Source of the DNA: Methanospirillaceae archaeon
GTDB taxonomy: Archaea; Halobacteriota; Methanomicrobia; Methanomicrobiales; Methanospirillaceae
DNA: 51,181 bases
Assembly (NCBI GenBank): GCA_016926505.1
Contig: JAFGOM010000033.1
Coordinates: forward strand, 1 to 51,181
Direction of reading: 5' to 3'
The notes beneath the pieces were generated by a model that worked only from the letters and a program-made list of their open reading frames with translations, made no database searches and had not been told where the DNA came from. Position numbers and translations under genes: made by a program. Below, one piece after another: positions 25,182 through 33,883 of this stretch (position 1 is the stretch's first letter; the number at the start of each line of letters is the position of its first letter).

Positions 25182-25892
25182 TCACTTCCTTCCTGTCTGT
25201 CGTGCAGCAATATGACCAACCTTTCTTCCGGGCGGTGTATTCCGGCTCACGGTCTTTGGTCGTCCGCAGTGCTGGTGTCCTCCACCACCAAAGGGATGAT
25301 CAATGACATTCATCGCCTGACCGCGAACCCGTGGCCAGTTGCTTGCACTGTTTTTCATCTTGTGGTACTTCTTTCCGGCTTTCACAAACGGTTTCTCGTT
25401 CCTTCCACCGCCTGCAACGATGCCGATCGTGGCCATGCAGTGTGCATTGAACCACTTGGTTGATCCACTCGGCATCCTGACCGCAACTTTGCCGGTTACC
25501 TTATCGGTGACCATGGCCTGAACACCACTGGCACGAACAAATTTACCGCCATCGTTGGGTCTGCCTTCGATGTTGCAGACATAAAACCCGGTTGGTACTT
25601 CCCCGAGAGGGATCGTGTTCCCATTCTTTACCTCGACTCCGCTGCCCCATGCAATCTCATCGCCGATACCCATACCCTCAGTGACAAGGACGTAATTTTT
25701 GCCCCCATCCTCGAGCTGGACACGAGCAATCGGCGTGTTCCTCGCCGGATCATGCTCGATATCAATGATTCTGGCATTGACAGCAGCATCAAATCTTCCA
25801 AGATGCTTGAGTTCTGCCTTATAGCGGTGTGATGGTGCCCGGTATACCGGCCCCCCACGACCCCTGTTCTGTGTAGTAATACGATGTCCCAT
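25182..25892 (-). CDS. rpl2: ribosomal protein uL2
   Basis: A 236-residue protein near the peptidyl transferase centre, with OB-fold and SH3-like domains. The conserved M-N-x-x-D-H-P-F-G-G-G-G-H-Q-H segment carries the functionally important His. Length and the C-terminal R-N-T-P-P-G-R-K-V-G are typical of archaea. Confidence 0.95.
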   Translation of the reverse strand: MGHRITTQNRGRGGPVYRAPSHRYKAELKHLGRFDAAVNARIIDIEHDPARNTPIARVQLEDGGKNYVLVTEGMGIGDEIAWGSGVEVKNGNTIPLGEVPTGFYVCNIEGRPNDGGKFVRASGVQAMVTDKVTGKVAVRMPSGSTKWFNAHCMATIGIVAGGGRNEKPFVKAGKKYHKMKNSASNWPRVRGQAMNVIDHPFGGGGHQHCGRPKTVSRNTPPGRKVGHIAARQTGRK

Positions 25893-25900
25893 CTTCTCAC

Positions 25901-26149
25901 CTACATGATCCCAAGTCGGCTCATGATCTCTTCAGCAGCCTTGTTATCTGCGAAACTAATGGTTGCTTTCTTTCTGCCCTTCGTCGTCATCATGGTATTG
26001 ACAGCGGTGACTTCTTTGCCGAAGGTTTTCTCGATGGCACGCTTGATATCGGCTTTGCTTGCCCGGTTGTCAACGATAAACTGTAACTGACTCTTCTCAT
26101 CAACAGCGGTTGTTGCTTTTTCAGTTGCATAGGGATACTTCAGTACCAT
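25901..26149 (-). CDS. rpl23: ribosomal protein uL23
   Basis: An 82-residue tunnel-exit protein (Y-P-Y-A-T-E-K-A-T start, F-I-V-D-N-R-A-S-K-A-D-I-K core). It is the docking site for SRP on the ribosome. It shares a base with the uL4 stop region. Confidence 0.93.
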   Translation of the reverse strand: MVLKYPYATEKATTAVDEKSQLQFIVDNRASKADIKRAIEKTFGKEVTAVNTMMTTKGRKKATISFADNKAAEEIMSRLGIM

Positions 26150-26901
26150 TACTGATCACCTCCGCCAAGCATTGAGATTGCATTCTCGGTATAGAGTGTC
26201 AGGCGGGCTGACTGTGTTCCTGGTGCAAGCATCTCCACGTTGAGTGAAGAGGCGGATGCGATATCAACACCTGCAATATTCCCTGCCGCCACGAGCGGAG
26301 TGTCTCCGGTGACGATAAGGAGACTCTTTCTCTGTTTGTACCGGCGGCCACGCATTTTTCCTCTGCCGGCACGGACCTTCCGGCTGTTCTCTGCACGGAT
26401 GACATCAGCATAAACACCTATCGCTCTGAGAACACCGATGACATCCTTTGTCTTTTGCAGATCCTCAAACTGGTTATCAAGAACAAAGGGAAGACTCCCC
26501 TCAAACCGGTGACCACGGGATCTGACAAGATCCGGATTTGTTGTTGCAGCGAGTGCTGAAAAAAGAGCTTTTCGCTTTTCTTTCTTGTTTATGTCCCTAA
26601 TGAGGATCTTCGCTACTTTTGGCGGGTGGGCTGCACGACCGCCCCGGGCCTGCGGAATCTTTGCTACCCGTGAGCTGTTTTTTAAACGTGGTACCTGTGC
26701 GACACCCCGTCCTGATCCCCAGGATTCTGCTGATGCGGTTATCCCGGCATACACGTAGGTACCGTGCGGCTGACGCCTTCTGCTCTGGATAGCGATAACT
26801 GCCTTTTTTATGAGATCCGGACGATAGGGCTCGTCAAAGATTTCAGGAAGATCAATCTCATGATCCACCGTTCCGGTTAATGATAAAACCTGTGCTTTCA
26901 T
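26149..26901 (-). CDS. rpl4: ribosomal protein uL4
   Basis: A 250-residue archaeal uL4 with the long tunnel loop (S-G-R-G-V-A-Q-V-P-R and G-G-R-A-A-H-P-P) and the globular domain (R-G-H-R-F-E-G-S-L-P-F-V). The ATG at 26901 starts M-K-A-Q-V-L-S-L-T-G; the longer frame from 26934 would overlap uL3. Confidence 0.94.
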   Translation of the reverse strand: MKAQVLSLTGTVDHEIDLPEIFDEPYRPDLIKKAVIAIQSRRRQPHGTYVYAGITASAESWGSGRGVAQVPRLKNSSRVAKIPQARGGRAAHPPKVAKILIRDINKKEKRKALFSALAATTNPDLVRSRGHRFEGSLPFVLDNQFEDLQKTKDVIGVLRAIGVYADVIRAENSRKVRAGRGKMRGRRYKQRKSLLIVTGDTPLVAAGNIAGVDIASASSLNVEMLAPGTQSARLTLYTENAISMLGGGDQ

Positions 26902-26905
26902 GATC

Positions 26906-27919
26906 TCACCCCTGCTTACTCTGCAGACTGACAAAGCTGACTGCAGGCTCCCTGACCTCGTGTTCTCCCTGCCTCATTGCATGCCGTATCCTGACAACAC
27001 GCTTTGTCGGACCAGGAACGGAACCCTTGATCAGCAGGTAGGGATTGCGAACCTCACCGTAATGGAGAAAACCCCCGGAAGGGTTGACATCTGAACCATC
27101 ATCTCCAATCTTTAAGATCCGTTTGTTAAACTCGGTCCTCTGATGATATCCCATCTGTCCCATCATGGGAACCTGCCATCTGACATGATGCGGTGTCCAG
27201 GGACCTAAGGTACCGATATGGCGTTCTTTTCCACCACGGGAGTGTTTCCGTTTTCTCAGATGAACACCCCAGCGTTTGACCGGACCCTGTGTCCCTTTTC
27301 CCTTGGTGATGGCGGTGATATCAGTATACTGCCCGCATCTGAAGTACGAGGAGACACTGATCTCCTGACCGAGCAGGGAGAGTGCATACGAAAACCTCTC
27401 ATCAATACTGCCACCATCGATCTTGGTCTCCATAAGGTCTGCGACCTTCTTCGGGACTCCGGATATGACGGACGGACGGGTGTAGGTAAGGGCAAATACA
27501 TCGACTGCGTTGCCATTCTCTATTGCTTCACGGGCTTTCTGAAGATTCTTCTCAGTCTCTCTCTGATTCGGCCTGCTGATTCGGCGATACACTTCCGTAT
27601 CCACCTCATCTGCCCAGACATCGGTAAGGACATGTTTTCCATACGAGTCCTGGATGTAGACCCGGACCGCAGCTACTTTCATGGAAGGGACTTCCAGTAC
27701 CGTTACCGGAACCATAACGTCTTTTCCCTCATTCGGGCTCTTGACATGGTCATCGGCCATAATAATATGGGTCATTCCCACTTTGTAGCCGGCAAAACCC
27801 TGAAGGGCTGGTTCTCCCTTGTATACAGGCCAGGAATGGTAACGCGGAACCTGACTCTGCGCTCGTTTCCTTGGGCTGTATGCCAGAGAACCCATACGGG
27901 GCCTGTGTGTTTTTGACAT
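26906..27919 (-). CDS. rpl3: ribosomal protein uL3
   Basis: A 337-residue archaeal uL3, the first gene of the operon. The start [20 protein letters not shown] fixes the ATG at 27919; the frame stays open to 27988. The [14 protein letters not shown] loop that approaches the peptidyl transferase centre is intact. About 550 bp without a gene lie upstream. Confidence 0.95.
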   Translation of the reverse strand: MSKTHRPRMGSLAYSPRKRAQSQVPRYHSWPVYKGEPALQGFAGYKVGMTHIIMADDHVKSPNEGKDVMVPVTVLEVPSMKVAAVRVYIQDSYGKHVLTDVWADEVDTEVYRRISRPNQRETEKNLQKAREAIENGNAVDVFALTYTRPSVISGVPKKVADLMETKIDGGSIDERFSYALSLLGQEISVSSYFRCGQYTDITAITKGKGTQGPVKRWGVHLRKRKHSRGGKERHIGTLGPWTPHHVRWQVPMMGQMGYHQRTEFNKRILKIGDDGSDVNPSGGFLHYGEVRNPYLLIKGSVPGPTKRVVRIRHAMRQGEHEVREPAVSFVSLQSKQG

Positions 27920-28384
27920 GGGTATCTTATTCCTGATTGTTTGCCATCCGATAACGGTACCGCTTAATCGCAACAGCAATACCGGCATCTGGCGGATAGG
28001 ATCGGTACATCCTCAGGTATGAGAGTCAGTCTGCCTGATTGTAGCAGGCCTGACAGAGATGGTAACTCTTCCGAATTCTCCAGAAACATCACACAGGCAC
28101 CTGTTCGGCCTTCACGCAGGATATCCTGCCAGAATCCATTCCCTGTGATGCGGATAGAATACGTAAATAGTACTCATCTGACGACCGGTCTTCGGTAAAG
28201 AGATGCGTGACGGGTAAGCAGTTCTAAAGGATTTTTAATCCCACAGACACGGGCCTGTCACGGGTGAGTCGCAATCACCAATGACACTCAACCCTTGCTA
28301 TCATCACATCCCACTGATTCAGCCCGGTTGTATAAACAACTCCGTTTTCTTCCTTCTCTCTCAAAGAAAAGGATATCGGGATCT
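27920..28384 (-). promoter_or_regulatory. leader/promoter region of the ribosomal protein operon
   Basis: No credible gene was found here. On the minus strand a TTAAAAATCC stretch (around 28229-28238) is a possible TATA box, which would give a leader of roughly 280 nt. The stretch is rich in CAGG/CCTG inverted repeats: GCAGGATATCCTGC (28116-28129, perfect 14-bp palindrome), ACAGGCACCTGT (28093-28104), and an imperfect stem at about 28030-28058. These could fold into a structured leader. Confidence 0.35.
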
Positions 28385-28416
28385 GGGAAGGCATCCTGTG
28401 AAGCAGGATGATTCCC
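28385..28416 (-). terminator. hairpin downstream of the Tfx gene
   Basis: A CATCCTG/CAGGATG stem with a 5-nt loop (28392-28410) is extended by GGGAA/TTCCC. It lies about 50 bp past the stop of the Tfx gene on the minus strand. A T-rich but interrupted stretch follows, so terminator function is tentative. Confidence 0.35.
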
Positions 28417-28468
28417 GGGCTTCTTATGTAATTGCCTAAAATAGTATAAAAGAGTATGGGAAAGAGTT

Positions 28469-28873
28469 CTACTCAAGATAGAGATCTCCGTCCTCTTTGA
28501 GATAAACATTGATAGGATGCCTAATCAGCCGTGATTTGGATTTTTCATGGATCTCATCACGGATCTTATTCATCAGTTCAACCGAATCATACTGGACCTT
28601 GATACCTTCCTTCTCTGCTGCATCATAAATAACGTGAACCGCATCAAGGAGGTCTGTTCCCCGTTCAATAACACAGAGATGTTTTGCATCAAGGGAATAT
28701 AAAAAATCAAGTGTCTCACGTGCACGCCTGATATTTTCCCATGCAGACTTCTCAACGGTACAGACATTTGCCTTCGAGGTTTCAATAATATCTGCGATCT
28801 GCTGCTGTGTCATGCCTGATTTCCGGTATCTCAGGACTTCTTTTTGTCTATCAGTTAATAGACCATCCTTCAT
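28469..28873 (-). CDS. tfx: Tfx family DNA-binding protein
   Basis: The protein has 134 residues. An N-terminal helix-turn-helix (about 5-50: L-T-D-R-Q-K-E-V-L-R-Y-R-K-S-G-M-T-Q-Q-Q-I-A) resembles LuxR/sigma-4-type helices. The archaeal Tfx C-terminal domain follows. Methanothermobacter Tfx binds the promoter region of the molybdenum formylmethanofuran dehydrogenase operon. Here the gene is divergent from mtd, another CO2-reduction gene, which suggests control of methanogenesis genes. The target is inferred. Confidence 0.8.
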   Translation of the reverse strand: MKDGLLTDRQKEVLRYRKSGMTQQQIADIIETSKANVCTVEKSAWENIRRARETLDFLYSLDAKHLCVIERGTDLLDAVHVIYDAAEKEGIKVQYDSVELMNKIRDEIHEKSKSRLIRHPINVYLKEDGDLYLE

Positions 28874-29120
28874 ATGAGATCAATATGCCCCGGTAAGGTA
28901 AATCACTTTTCCTTAGTTACTCCGGGAGGCCTCATAGGGATCGGTTAAAAAAACTACGTGAAAACCGGCTGAATTGTTTAAAAAAAAGTACCATCAGACC
29001 AAAAAACCAATCCGATTATGATCTGCCCTGCCGGTGCAAAAAAGGGTTATATCCGGTTGATTTAACGGACCGGTTATTATCAGGCAAAAGAAATCGGGTC
29101 TGCTCCAGAACGAATTCAAA

Positions 29121-29141
29121 ACTTTTATTAGGTTATCTAAT
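29121..29141 (+). promoter_or_regulatory. mtd promoter with overlapping inverted repeat
   Basis: ACTTTTATTA (29121-29130) is a likely TATA box. An ATTAG-N5-CTAAT inverted repeat (29127-29141) overlaps its downstream edge. The rest of the 300-bp gap between tfx and mtd (28874-29173) is AT-rich with no convincing gene. Confidence 0.4.
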
Positions 29142-29173
29142 CCAATACTCGTTGTAAAACCTTTAGGTGCAAC

Positions 29174-30016
29174 ATGGTAGTAAAAGTAGGAATAGCAAAA
29201 TTAGGTAACATCGCAAGTGGTGTTATGGCAGAACTGCTGCTCGACGAGCGTGCAGACCGTGAAGACATGCAGACATTCATGGCAACCAGTGGGACCAAGT
29301 TACAGCCCGAGGATATCGACCGCGTCGTCACGAACATGAAGGCATGGGCTCCTGATTTCTGTATCGTTGTATCACCGAACGGCGTTCTTCCTGGTCCAAA
29401 AGGTGCACGGGAAGCACTCGCAGCAGCCGGTATCCCGGTCGTTGTCATCACTGATGATATTACAACAAAGAAGGAAGACTTTGAGGCACTCAAGGCAAGT
29501 TCTTTTGGATATATCATCATGAAAGCCGATGCAATGATCGGTGCACGGCGTGAATTCCTCGACCCTATCGAGATGGCAGACTACAATGGCAACCTGGTTA
29601 AGGTTCTCGCTCTTACCGGCGCTTTCCGCAAACTTCAGAACGCGCTGGATGACGTTATTGATCAGGTCAAGGCCGGGAAGAAAGGTGCAGACTTAGTCCT
29701 GCCAAAGATCGTCATGACCTCGGACAAGGCAGTCGAAGGAGAGTTTTCCAACCCCTATGCCCTTGCAAAGGCACGCGCAGCATATGAAATGGCCTCATCA
29801 GTTGCAGGCATCAACGTGAAAGGCTGCTTCATGACCAAGGGACATGAGAACTATACCCCCATCGTTGCATCAGCACACGAAGTTATGAGACAGGCCATGC
29901 TCATCTGTGATGAAGCACGTGAGATCGAGAAGTCAGTCGACGGTGTCATCCGCAAACCCCACAAGAACGACGGAACACGCGTTGAGAAGAAAGAACTCAT
30001 CTCAAAACCCTGGTAA
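29174..30016 (+). CDS. mtd: F420-dependent methylene-tetrahydromethanopterin dehydrogenase
   Basis: The protein has 280 residues, covering the full Mtd family: [11 protein letters not shown] at the start, [22 protein letters not shown], and [15 protein letters not shown]. It oxidises or reduces methylene-H4MPT/methenyl-H4MPT with coenzyme F420, a central step of CO2-reducing methanogenesis. High expression is likely, given the strong promoter and terminator. mer lies 1.2 kb downstream on the other strand. Confidence 0.96.
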   Translation: MVVKVGIAKLGNIASGVMAELLLDERADREDMQTFMATSGTKLQPEDIDRVVTNMKAWAPDFCIVVSPNGVLPGPKGAREALAAAGIPVVVITDDITTKKEDFEALKASSFGYIIMKADAMIGARREFLDPIEMADYNGNLVKVLALTGAFRKLQNALDDVIDQVKAGKKGADLVLPKIVMTSDKAVEGEFSNPYALAKARAAYEMASSVAGINVKGCFMTKGHENYTPIVASAHEVMRQAMLICDEAREIEKSVDGVIRKPHKNDGTRVEKKELISKPW

Positions 30017-30040
30017 AACCAGGGGAAAATCACTTTTTTT
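30008..30040 (+). terminator. intrinsic-type terminator of mtd
   Basis: A CCCTGG/CCAGGG stem (30008-30013 and 30019-30024) overlaps the stop codon region and is followed by a T7 tract at about 30034-30040, with a second T-run ten bases later. Confidence 0.55.
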
Positions 30041-30248
30041 CTGCGTTTTTTCCCGTCCCGCTATCGTATTCGTAACCGTTTTTTCCGAACTCACTCCTGT
30101 CTCTTTACGGATATCAGATCTCGGAATATCAGGTATTTCTATCATTAAGAAACGAATTTCTCTATCAGGGCATCTGCATACAAACCCGCTCGTGATGAAT
30201 ATCAACGGGACTGGAGGTGTTTCCTGCATCCGAAATTCGGTTTGCGGA

Positions 30249-31220
30249 TCAGACCCCGTACGAACCCTGACAGATCGATCTGAACTCTTCACCCACTCTT
30301 TCCGGAGATGTCATGATAACCGGTTCAAGGTGTATCCGTTCCATATATGTTGAGTCTGAGCGGGAATCACGGTTCGGATTGATGCGGGCAATAATAATAC
30401 AAAATGCGGTGTAACCCCGGGATTTTTTATTCTTTTTCTCTTCTCTCTGCTCATCAAAGAAGAGAGAAAGGGTAAAGGCATTGGAACCGGTAGCACGGTA
30501 AAAATGAAGAATCCTGAGAAGATCTTCTGCAAACCGGTTGATATAAGGTATGAATGAACCGATCTCAGAGAAGGGTAAAAGACACCTGATATCACGCTCA
30601 CCTGCCGGTACCGGGTGTGCATACCAGAAGAGATCATCACCAAAGAGGTATTGTGGTGACTGCCGTATCTCTTCCTTAAAGGAATCCCGGTACAGGATCC
30701 CGTGATCCCGGAAATACTGTCTACCGGCCTCGAGATATCTCTGATAGAAAAAGCAGGGATAATCATCAGCCAGACCCTGCATATGAGGATGATTCAGACT
30801 TGCACCTGCACTTACCAGGTAGTTCCAGTTAATGGAAGGAAATCCGGGTTCATCCCGAAGAAGGGTAACCTGGGCATGTAATGCATCAGCAATCTGATTC
30901 ACTAAAAATGACTCTGTTCTATGATCCTTCGTGATAACCGTGACCGTATGAAATCGTGCAAAGGGAAACCGGTTCGGGAAGGTAACGCTCTCGCCCCGGC
31001 AGAAACGGCTGCCATCAGGAAAGGTCGGAGTAACCATATGTACCTGCGGAGAACAGAACGGGCAGGGAATATTCTCAAAGGACTCGGGAGGTGCTGCTAG
31101 TTTTTTCCGGATCCGAAGGGGAGCTATGCGTGATACAAATCCGGTATAACACTCTTTCCGATACTCGATGCCATATCCAGAAATGCCCGGTTTCCCGATA
31201 CAATAAAACCGGTCATCCAT
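30249..31220 (-). CDS. HIT-like/GalT-related nucleotidyltransferase (DUF4931-like)
   Basis: The protein has 323 residues. A C-P-F-C zinc pair is near residue 54. The GalT-type motif H-P-H-M-Q sits at about 142-146, equivalent to the histidine active site H-P-H-x-Q of galactose-1-phosphate uridylyltransferase. The overall similarity is to GalT-like proteins of methanogens whose substrate is not defined. It is located between mtd and mer, 35 bp downstream of mer on the same strand, so it may be co-transcribed with mer. Confidence 0.65.
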   Translation of the reverse strand: MDDRFYCIGKPGISGYGIEYRKECYTGFVSRIAPLRIRKKLAAPPESFENIPCPFCSPQVHMVTPTFPDGSRFCRGESVTFPNRFPFARFHTVTVITKDHRTESFLVNQIADALHAQVTLLRDEPGFPSINWNYLVSAGASLNHPHMQGLADDYPCFFYQRYLEAGRQYFRDHGILYRDSFKEEIRQSPQYLFGDDLFWYAHPVPAGERDIRCLLPFSEIGSFIPYINRFAEDLLRILHFYRATGSNAFTLSLFFDEQREEKKNKKSRGYTAFCIIIARINPNRDSRSDSTYMERIHLEPVIMTSPERVGEEFRSICQGSYGV

Positions 31221-31255
31221 AACACGGTCTCTTAAAAAAGGGATGGTTTTTGATA

Positions 31256-32245
31256 TCAGACGATGTACTTTCCAAGGAGGCGGATGGAGTTGGTCATGTC
31301 TGGTCCGAGTGGTGAACCAAAGATGATCTGGGTAACACCTGATTTCATCAGGTCATCACATTTCTGCTTCACTATGTCAGGAGTTCCTGCAATCGTGAAT
31401 GCATCGATCTCTGCATCTCCGACAAGTCCACCGACAGCCTTGAAATCAAACCGTCCAAGTGCTTCTTTTATCTTTGCCACGTTGTTTAAATCAAGACCGT
31501 GACGCTGTAAGAGCTCAGGTGGTGAGCCGGCTGCAATAAATGCTGCAACAATCTTTGCTGCGTTGCGTGCTTTCTTCTCGTCCATGTCAATTGACATTGC
31601 GGTATAGGCACCAACATCAAACTTCTTCTTGCCGACGGCCTCACATGCCTTCTTGATGATTGGGATGGCAATATCGAAATCTTTTGGATTTGATGCGTTG
31701 ATGAGTGCTCCTTCTCCGATCTCACCTGCGAGTTCCAGCATCTTGGGGCCCTGTGCACCAATGTAGACGGGAATACCTGCCTTTCCGGGGAGGGTTACAC
31801 CGGTCAGCTTTGCACCGTCATAATCAAAGAATTCCATGTTCCCGGTCTTTTTAACCTCTTCACCGGTACAGAGTGCTTTTATCTGCTTGACACCTTCTTT
31901 CAGACGTGCAACCGGTTTCTCTGCTTTAATTGCAAGTTTCGGAAGGGTTGAAAGGTCACCTGGTCCGATACCAAGTACTGCACGGCCATCAGAGATCTCA
32001 TTCAGCGTGCAGGCAAAGGATGCAATGGCTGCAGGGGTGTCTGTGAACGTGTTCATGATACCCGGACCCATCTTCAGGCTGTCTGTTGCCTGTGCAATAG
32101 CTGCAAGGGTAGGATAGCAGTGGCGGTTGTTGTAGTGATTGGTAATCCAGGCATAGTCAATGTCTTTCTGTTCGGCAAGCTTACAGTAATTAACTACCTG
32201 TTTTACTGATATGTTGCCTGGAACGAATTCAATTCCATAACTCAT
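31256..32245 (-). CDS. mer: 5,10-methylene-tetrahydromethanopterin reductase
   Basis: A 329-residue protein of the bacterial luciferase-like TIM-barrel family, Mer subgroup: Y-G-I-E-F-V-P, A-W-I-T-N-H-Y-N-N-R, G-P-G-I-M-N-T-F-T and G-I-G-P-G-D. It reduces methylene-H4MPT to methyl-H4MPT with reduced F420, the step after Mtd. A TGAGGTG ribosome-binding site precedes the ATG at 32245. Confidence 0.96.
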   Translation of the reverse strand: MSYGIEFVPGNISVKQVVNYCKLAEQKDIDYAWITNHYNNRHCYPTLAAIAQATDSLKMGPGIMNTFTDTPAAIASFACTLNEISDGRAVLGIGPGDLSTLPKLAIKAEKPVARLKEGVKQIKALCTGEEVKKTGNMEFFDYDGAKLTGVTLPGKAGIPVYIGAQGPKMLELAGEIGEGALINASNPKDFDIAIPIIKKACEAVGKKKFDVGAYTAMSIDMDEKKARNAAKIVAAFIAAGSPPELLQRHGLDLNNVAKIKEALGRFDFKAVGGLVGDAEIDAFTIAGTPDIVKQKCDDLMKSGVTQIIFGSPLGPDMTNSIRLLGKYIV

Positions 32246-32625
32246 GGGGTTTACACCTCAGTGGAATGTAAAACACCTGACATTAAATAAATTATCATTT
32301 GATCCTTGTGTATTTATCAAAAAATACTCAATTTTTCTTTTTTTTCCCGTAATCATATCCTGATTTCCCCCGTACCCGGTCATTTAAGACAAAGGCGCAT
32401 TGATATTTTTCTAAAAAAAGACCATATCTATGAGTTAAGAGGATCGGAGACTTTCATGATCATGCAAAACGCTCTTATCCCACACTACGCAATATCTCTA
32501 AGCACCATACAACAAAGTATGCACGATTCTTATATCTCATTGATAAGAACAATATATTGGTGAGAACCCATAATTTTCGGGATAATACCAGTACTACTAC
32601 CATAATACCATATCCAGGAATCCTC
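32246..32625. promoter_or_regulatory. divergent promoter region between mer and the FtsZ-like gene
   Basis: For mer, a minus-strand AATTTATTTAATG (about 32281-32294) is a good TATA box. For the FtsZ-like gene, TTCTTATATCTC (about 32527-32538) is the best candidate. The AT-rich stretch between them holds no convincing gene. Confidence 0.45.
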
Positions 32626-33771
32626 ATGAAAGTATTAGCCATTGGTCTTGGAACAGCCGGAAGCAGGATAGCAGATACCATCGCATCACAGGCGGGAAAC
32701 ACAAAAAACCGTGGAGTTAACGCAATTGCTATCGATAATGACGGATTATTCCTTGAAAGTCTGGAATATATCAACCCTAATGCCAAGTTTTACTTCCCTG
32801 TAGAAGAGTTACATAACCCCGACTGCCTCACAAAAGCGTTGACTATCGAGGAGGTCAGTACAAAGATACGAGCGTTTGATACCGAGGATCACGATGCAAT
32901 TCTTATCTGTGTCGGTCTCGGGGGATTCCTCATCGATATCCTTCCTGATATTGTAAAGATTCTCCGTTCAACCCTGGTTGAACCTGTTTTTGGTCTGTGT
33001 ACAATCCCGGAGGCATCTGAAGATGATGCAGTGTTACAGAAGGCAACCCATGATCTCGTGAGAATAAAAAAAATACTTGATGGTATTATCCTGTTTGATA
33101 ACGAGGTCTGGTGCAGCAAAATCAGAAACCATCTTACATTAACAGGGACACCAATCGAAGGGAAGACCGGTTCAAACAGCAGAAAGGAATCATCTGAAAA
33201 GACAGTTCCTGATCCCTACCATCTGGTAAATCGGGAGATTGCACAACGCATGAACCTTCTTATTCATGCCGGAGAGATCCAGGACAGGGCACCTGAGATG
33301 GTCCTTGATACCAACGAGATACTCAACACCATAACGAAAACAGGGTTTATTTCCATTGGGTACGCAACAGAAGACCTCAAAGCTGATTCTCTCTTTAGCA
33401 GGTTTATCCCAAAAGATGTCTCCCTTATTGAACGACAGGAACGTGCAACCCGGATCGTAAACCTGGCACAAACAGCAGTTTTTCGGAATAATTCTGTCAA
33501 TTGCGATCTGACAACGGCAAAAAAAGCGCTGGTTCTTCTGACCGGGCCGGAACAGGAACTCTCGATGAAGGGGTTTATGGCTGTCCGTACCTGGCTTGAT
33601 TCGAGTATTGCAGGGTACGAACTCAGGTCAGGAGATTTTCCCATCTCGGTCAGGGAAGGAAACCAGGTGGCGGTCCTGATAATCCTTGCCGGCCTTCGCG
33701 GTATTCCCCGGTTGCAGGAGCTCAATGACCGGTTTTTATGTCAGAATAAAGAGAACTCTTCTGCAGAATAA
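32626..33771 (+). CDS. divergent FtsZ/CetZ (tubulin superfamily) protein
   Basis: The protein has 381 residues. The N-terminal nucleotide-binding strand M-K-V-L-A-I-G-L-G-T-A-G-S-R-I is FtsZ/CetZ-like. The C-terminal half (C-D-L-T-T-A-K-K-A-L-V-L-L-T-G-P) matches the tubulin/FtsZ C-terminal domain. The T4 loop, which should read GGGTGTG, is V-G-L-G-G-F-L-I-D here, so canonical GTP binding is doubtful. The ATG at 32626 is chosen because it opens the conserved strand; the frame continues to 32557. A role in cell shape or division is inference. Confidence 0.75.
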   Translation: MKVLAIGLGTAGSRIADTIASQAGNTKNRGVNAIAIDNDGLFLESLEYINPNAKFYFPVEELHNPDCLTKALTIEEVSTKIRAFDTEDHDAILICVGLGGFLIDILPDIVKILRSTLVEPVFGLCTIPEASEDDAVLQKATHDLVRIKKILDGIILFDNEVWCSKIRNHLTLTGTPIEGKTGSNSRKESSEKTVPDPYHLVNREIAQRMNLLIHAGEIQDRAPEMVLDTNEILNTITKTGFISIGYATEDLKADSLFSRFIPKDVSLIERQERATRIVNLAQTAVFRNNSVNCDLTTAKKALVLLTGPEQELSMKGFMAVRTWLDSSIAGYELRSGDFPISVREGNQVAVLIILAGLRGIPRLQELNDRFLCQNKENSSAE

Positions 33772-33883
33772 GGTTTAAGGAACTGAATCATTCTTTCCTG
33801 ATTTTTTCTTTGTATTGCCTGGCACCAGGTTTTAAAAGATTCTTGTTCGGGAACAGTGAGAAGAAAAAGAACTGCCGTAAGGG

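Noticed and set aside
27218-27916. 232-codon plus-strand frame opposite uL3
   Set aside because: uL3 is certain on the minus strand and the frame lacks a ribosome-binding site or any recognisable domain.
28288-28509. 73-codon minus-strand frame overlapping the Tfx gene end
   Set aside because: It overlaps Tfx in a different frame and crosses the hairpin; no start signal or domain is seen.
28871-28878. CATATGAG at the start codon of the Tfx gene
   Set aside because: Only the eight-base core matches, with no palindromic flanks or matching TATA spacing; it is likely a by-product of the start codon.
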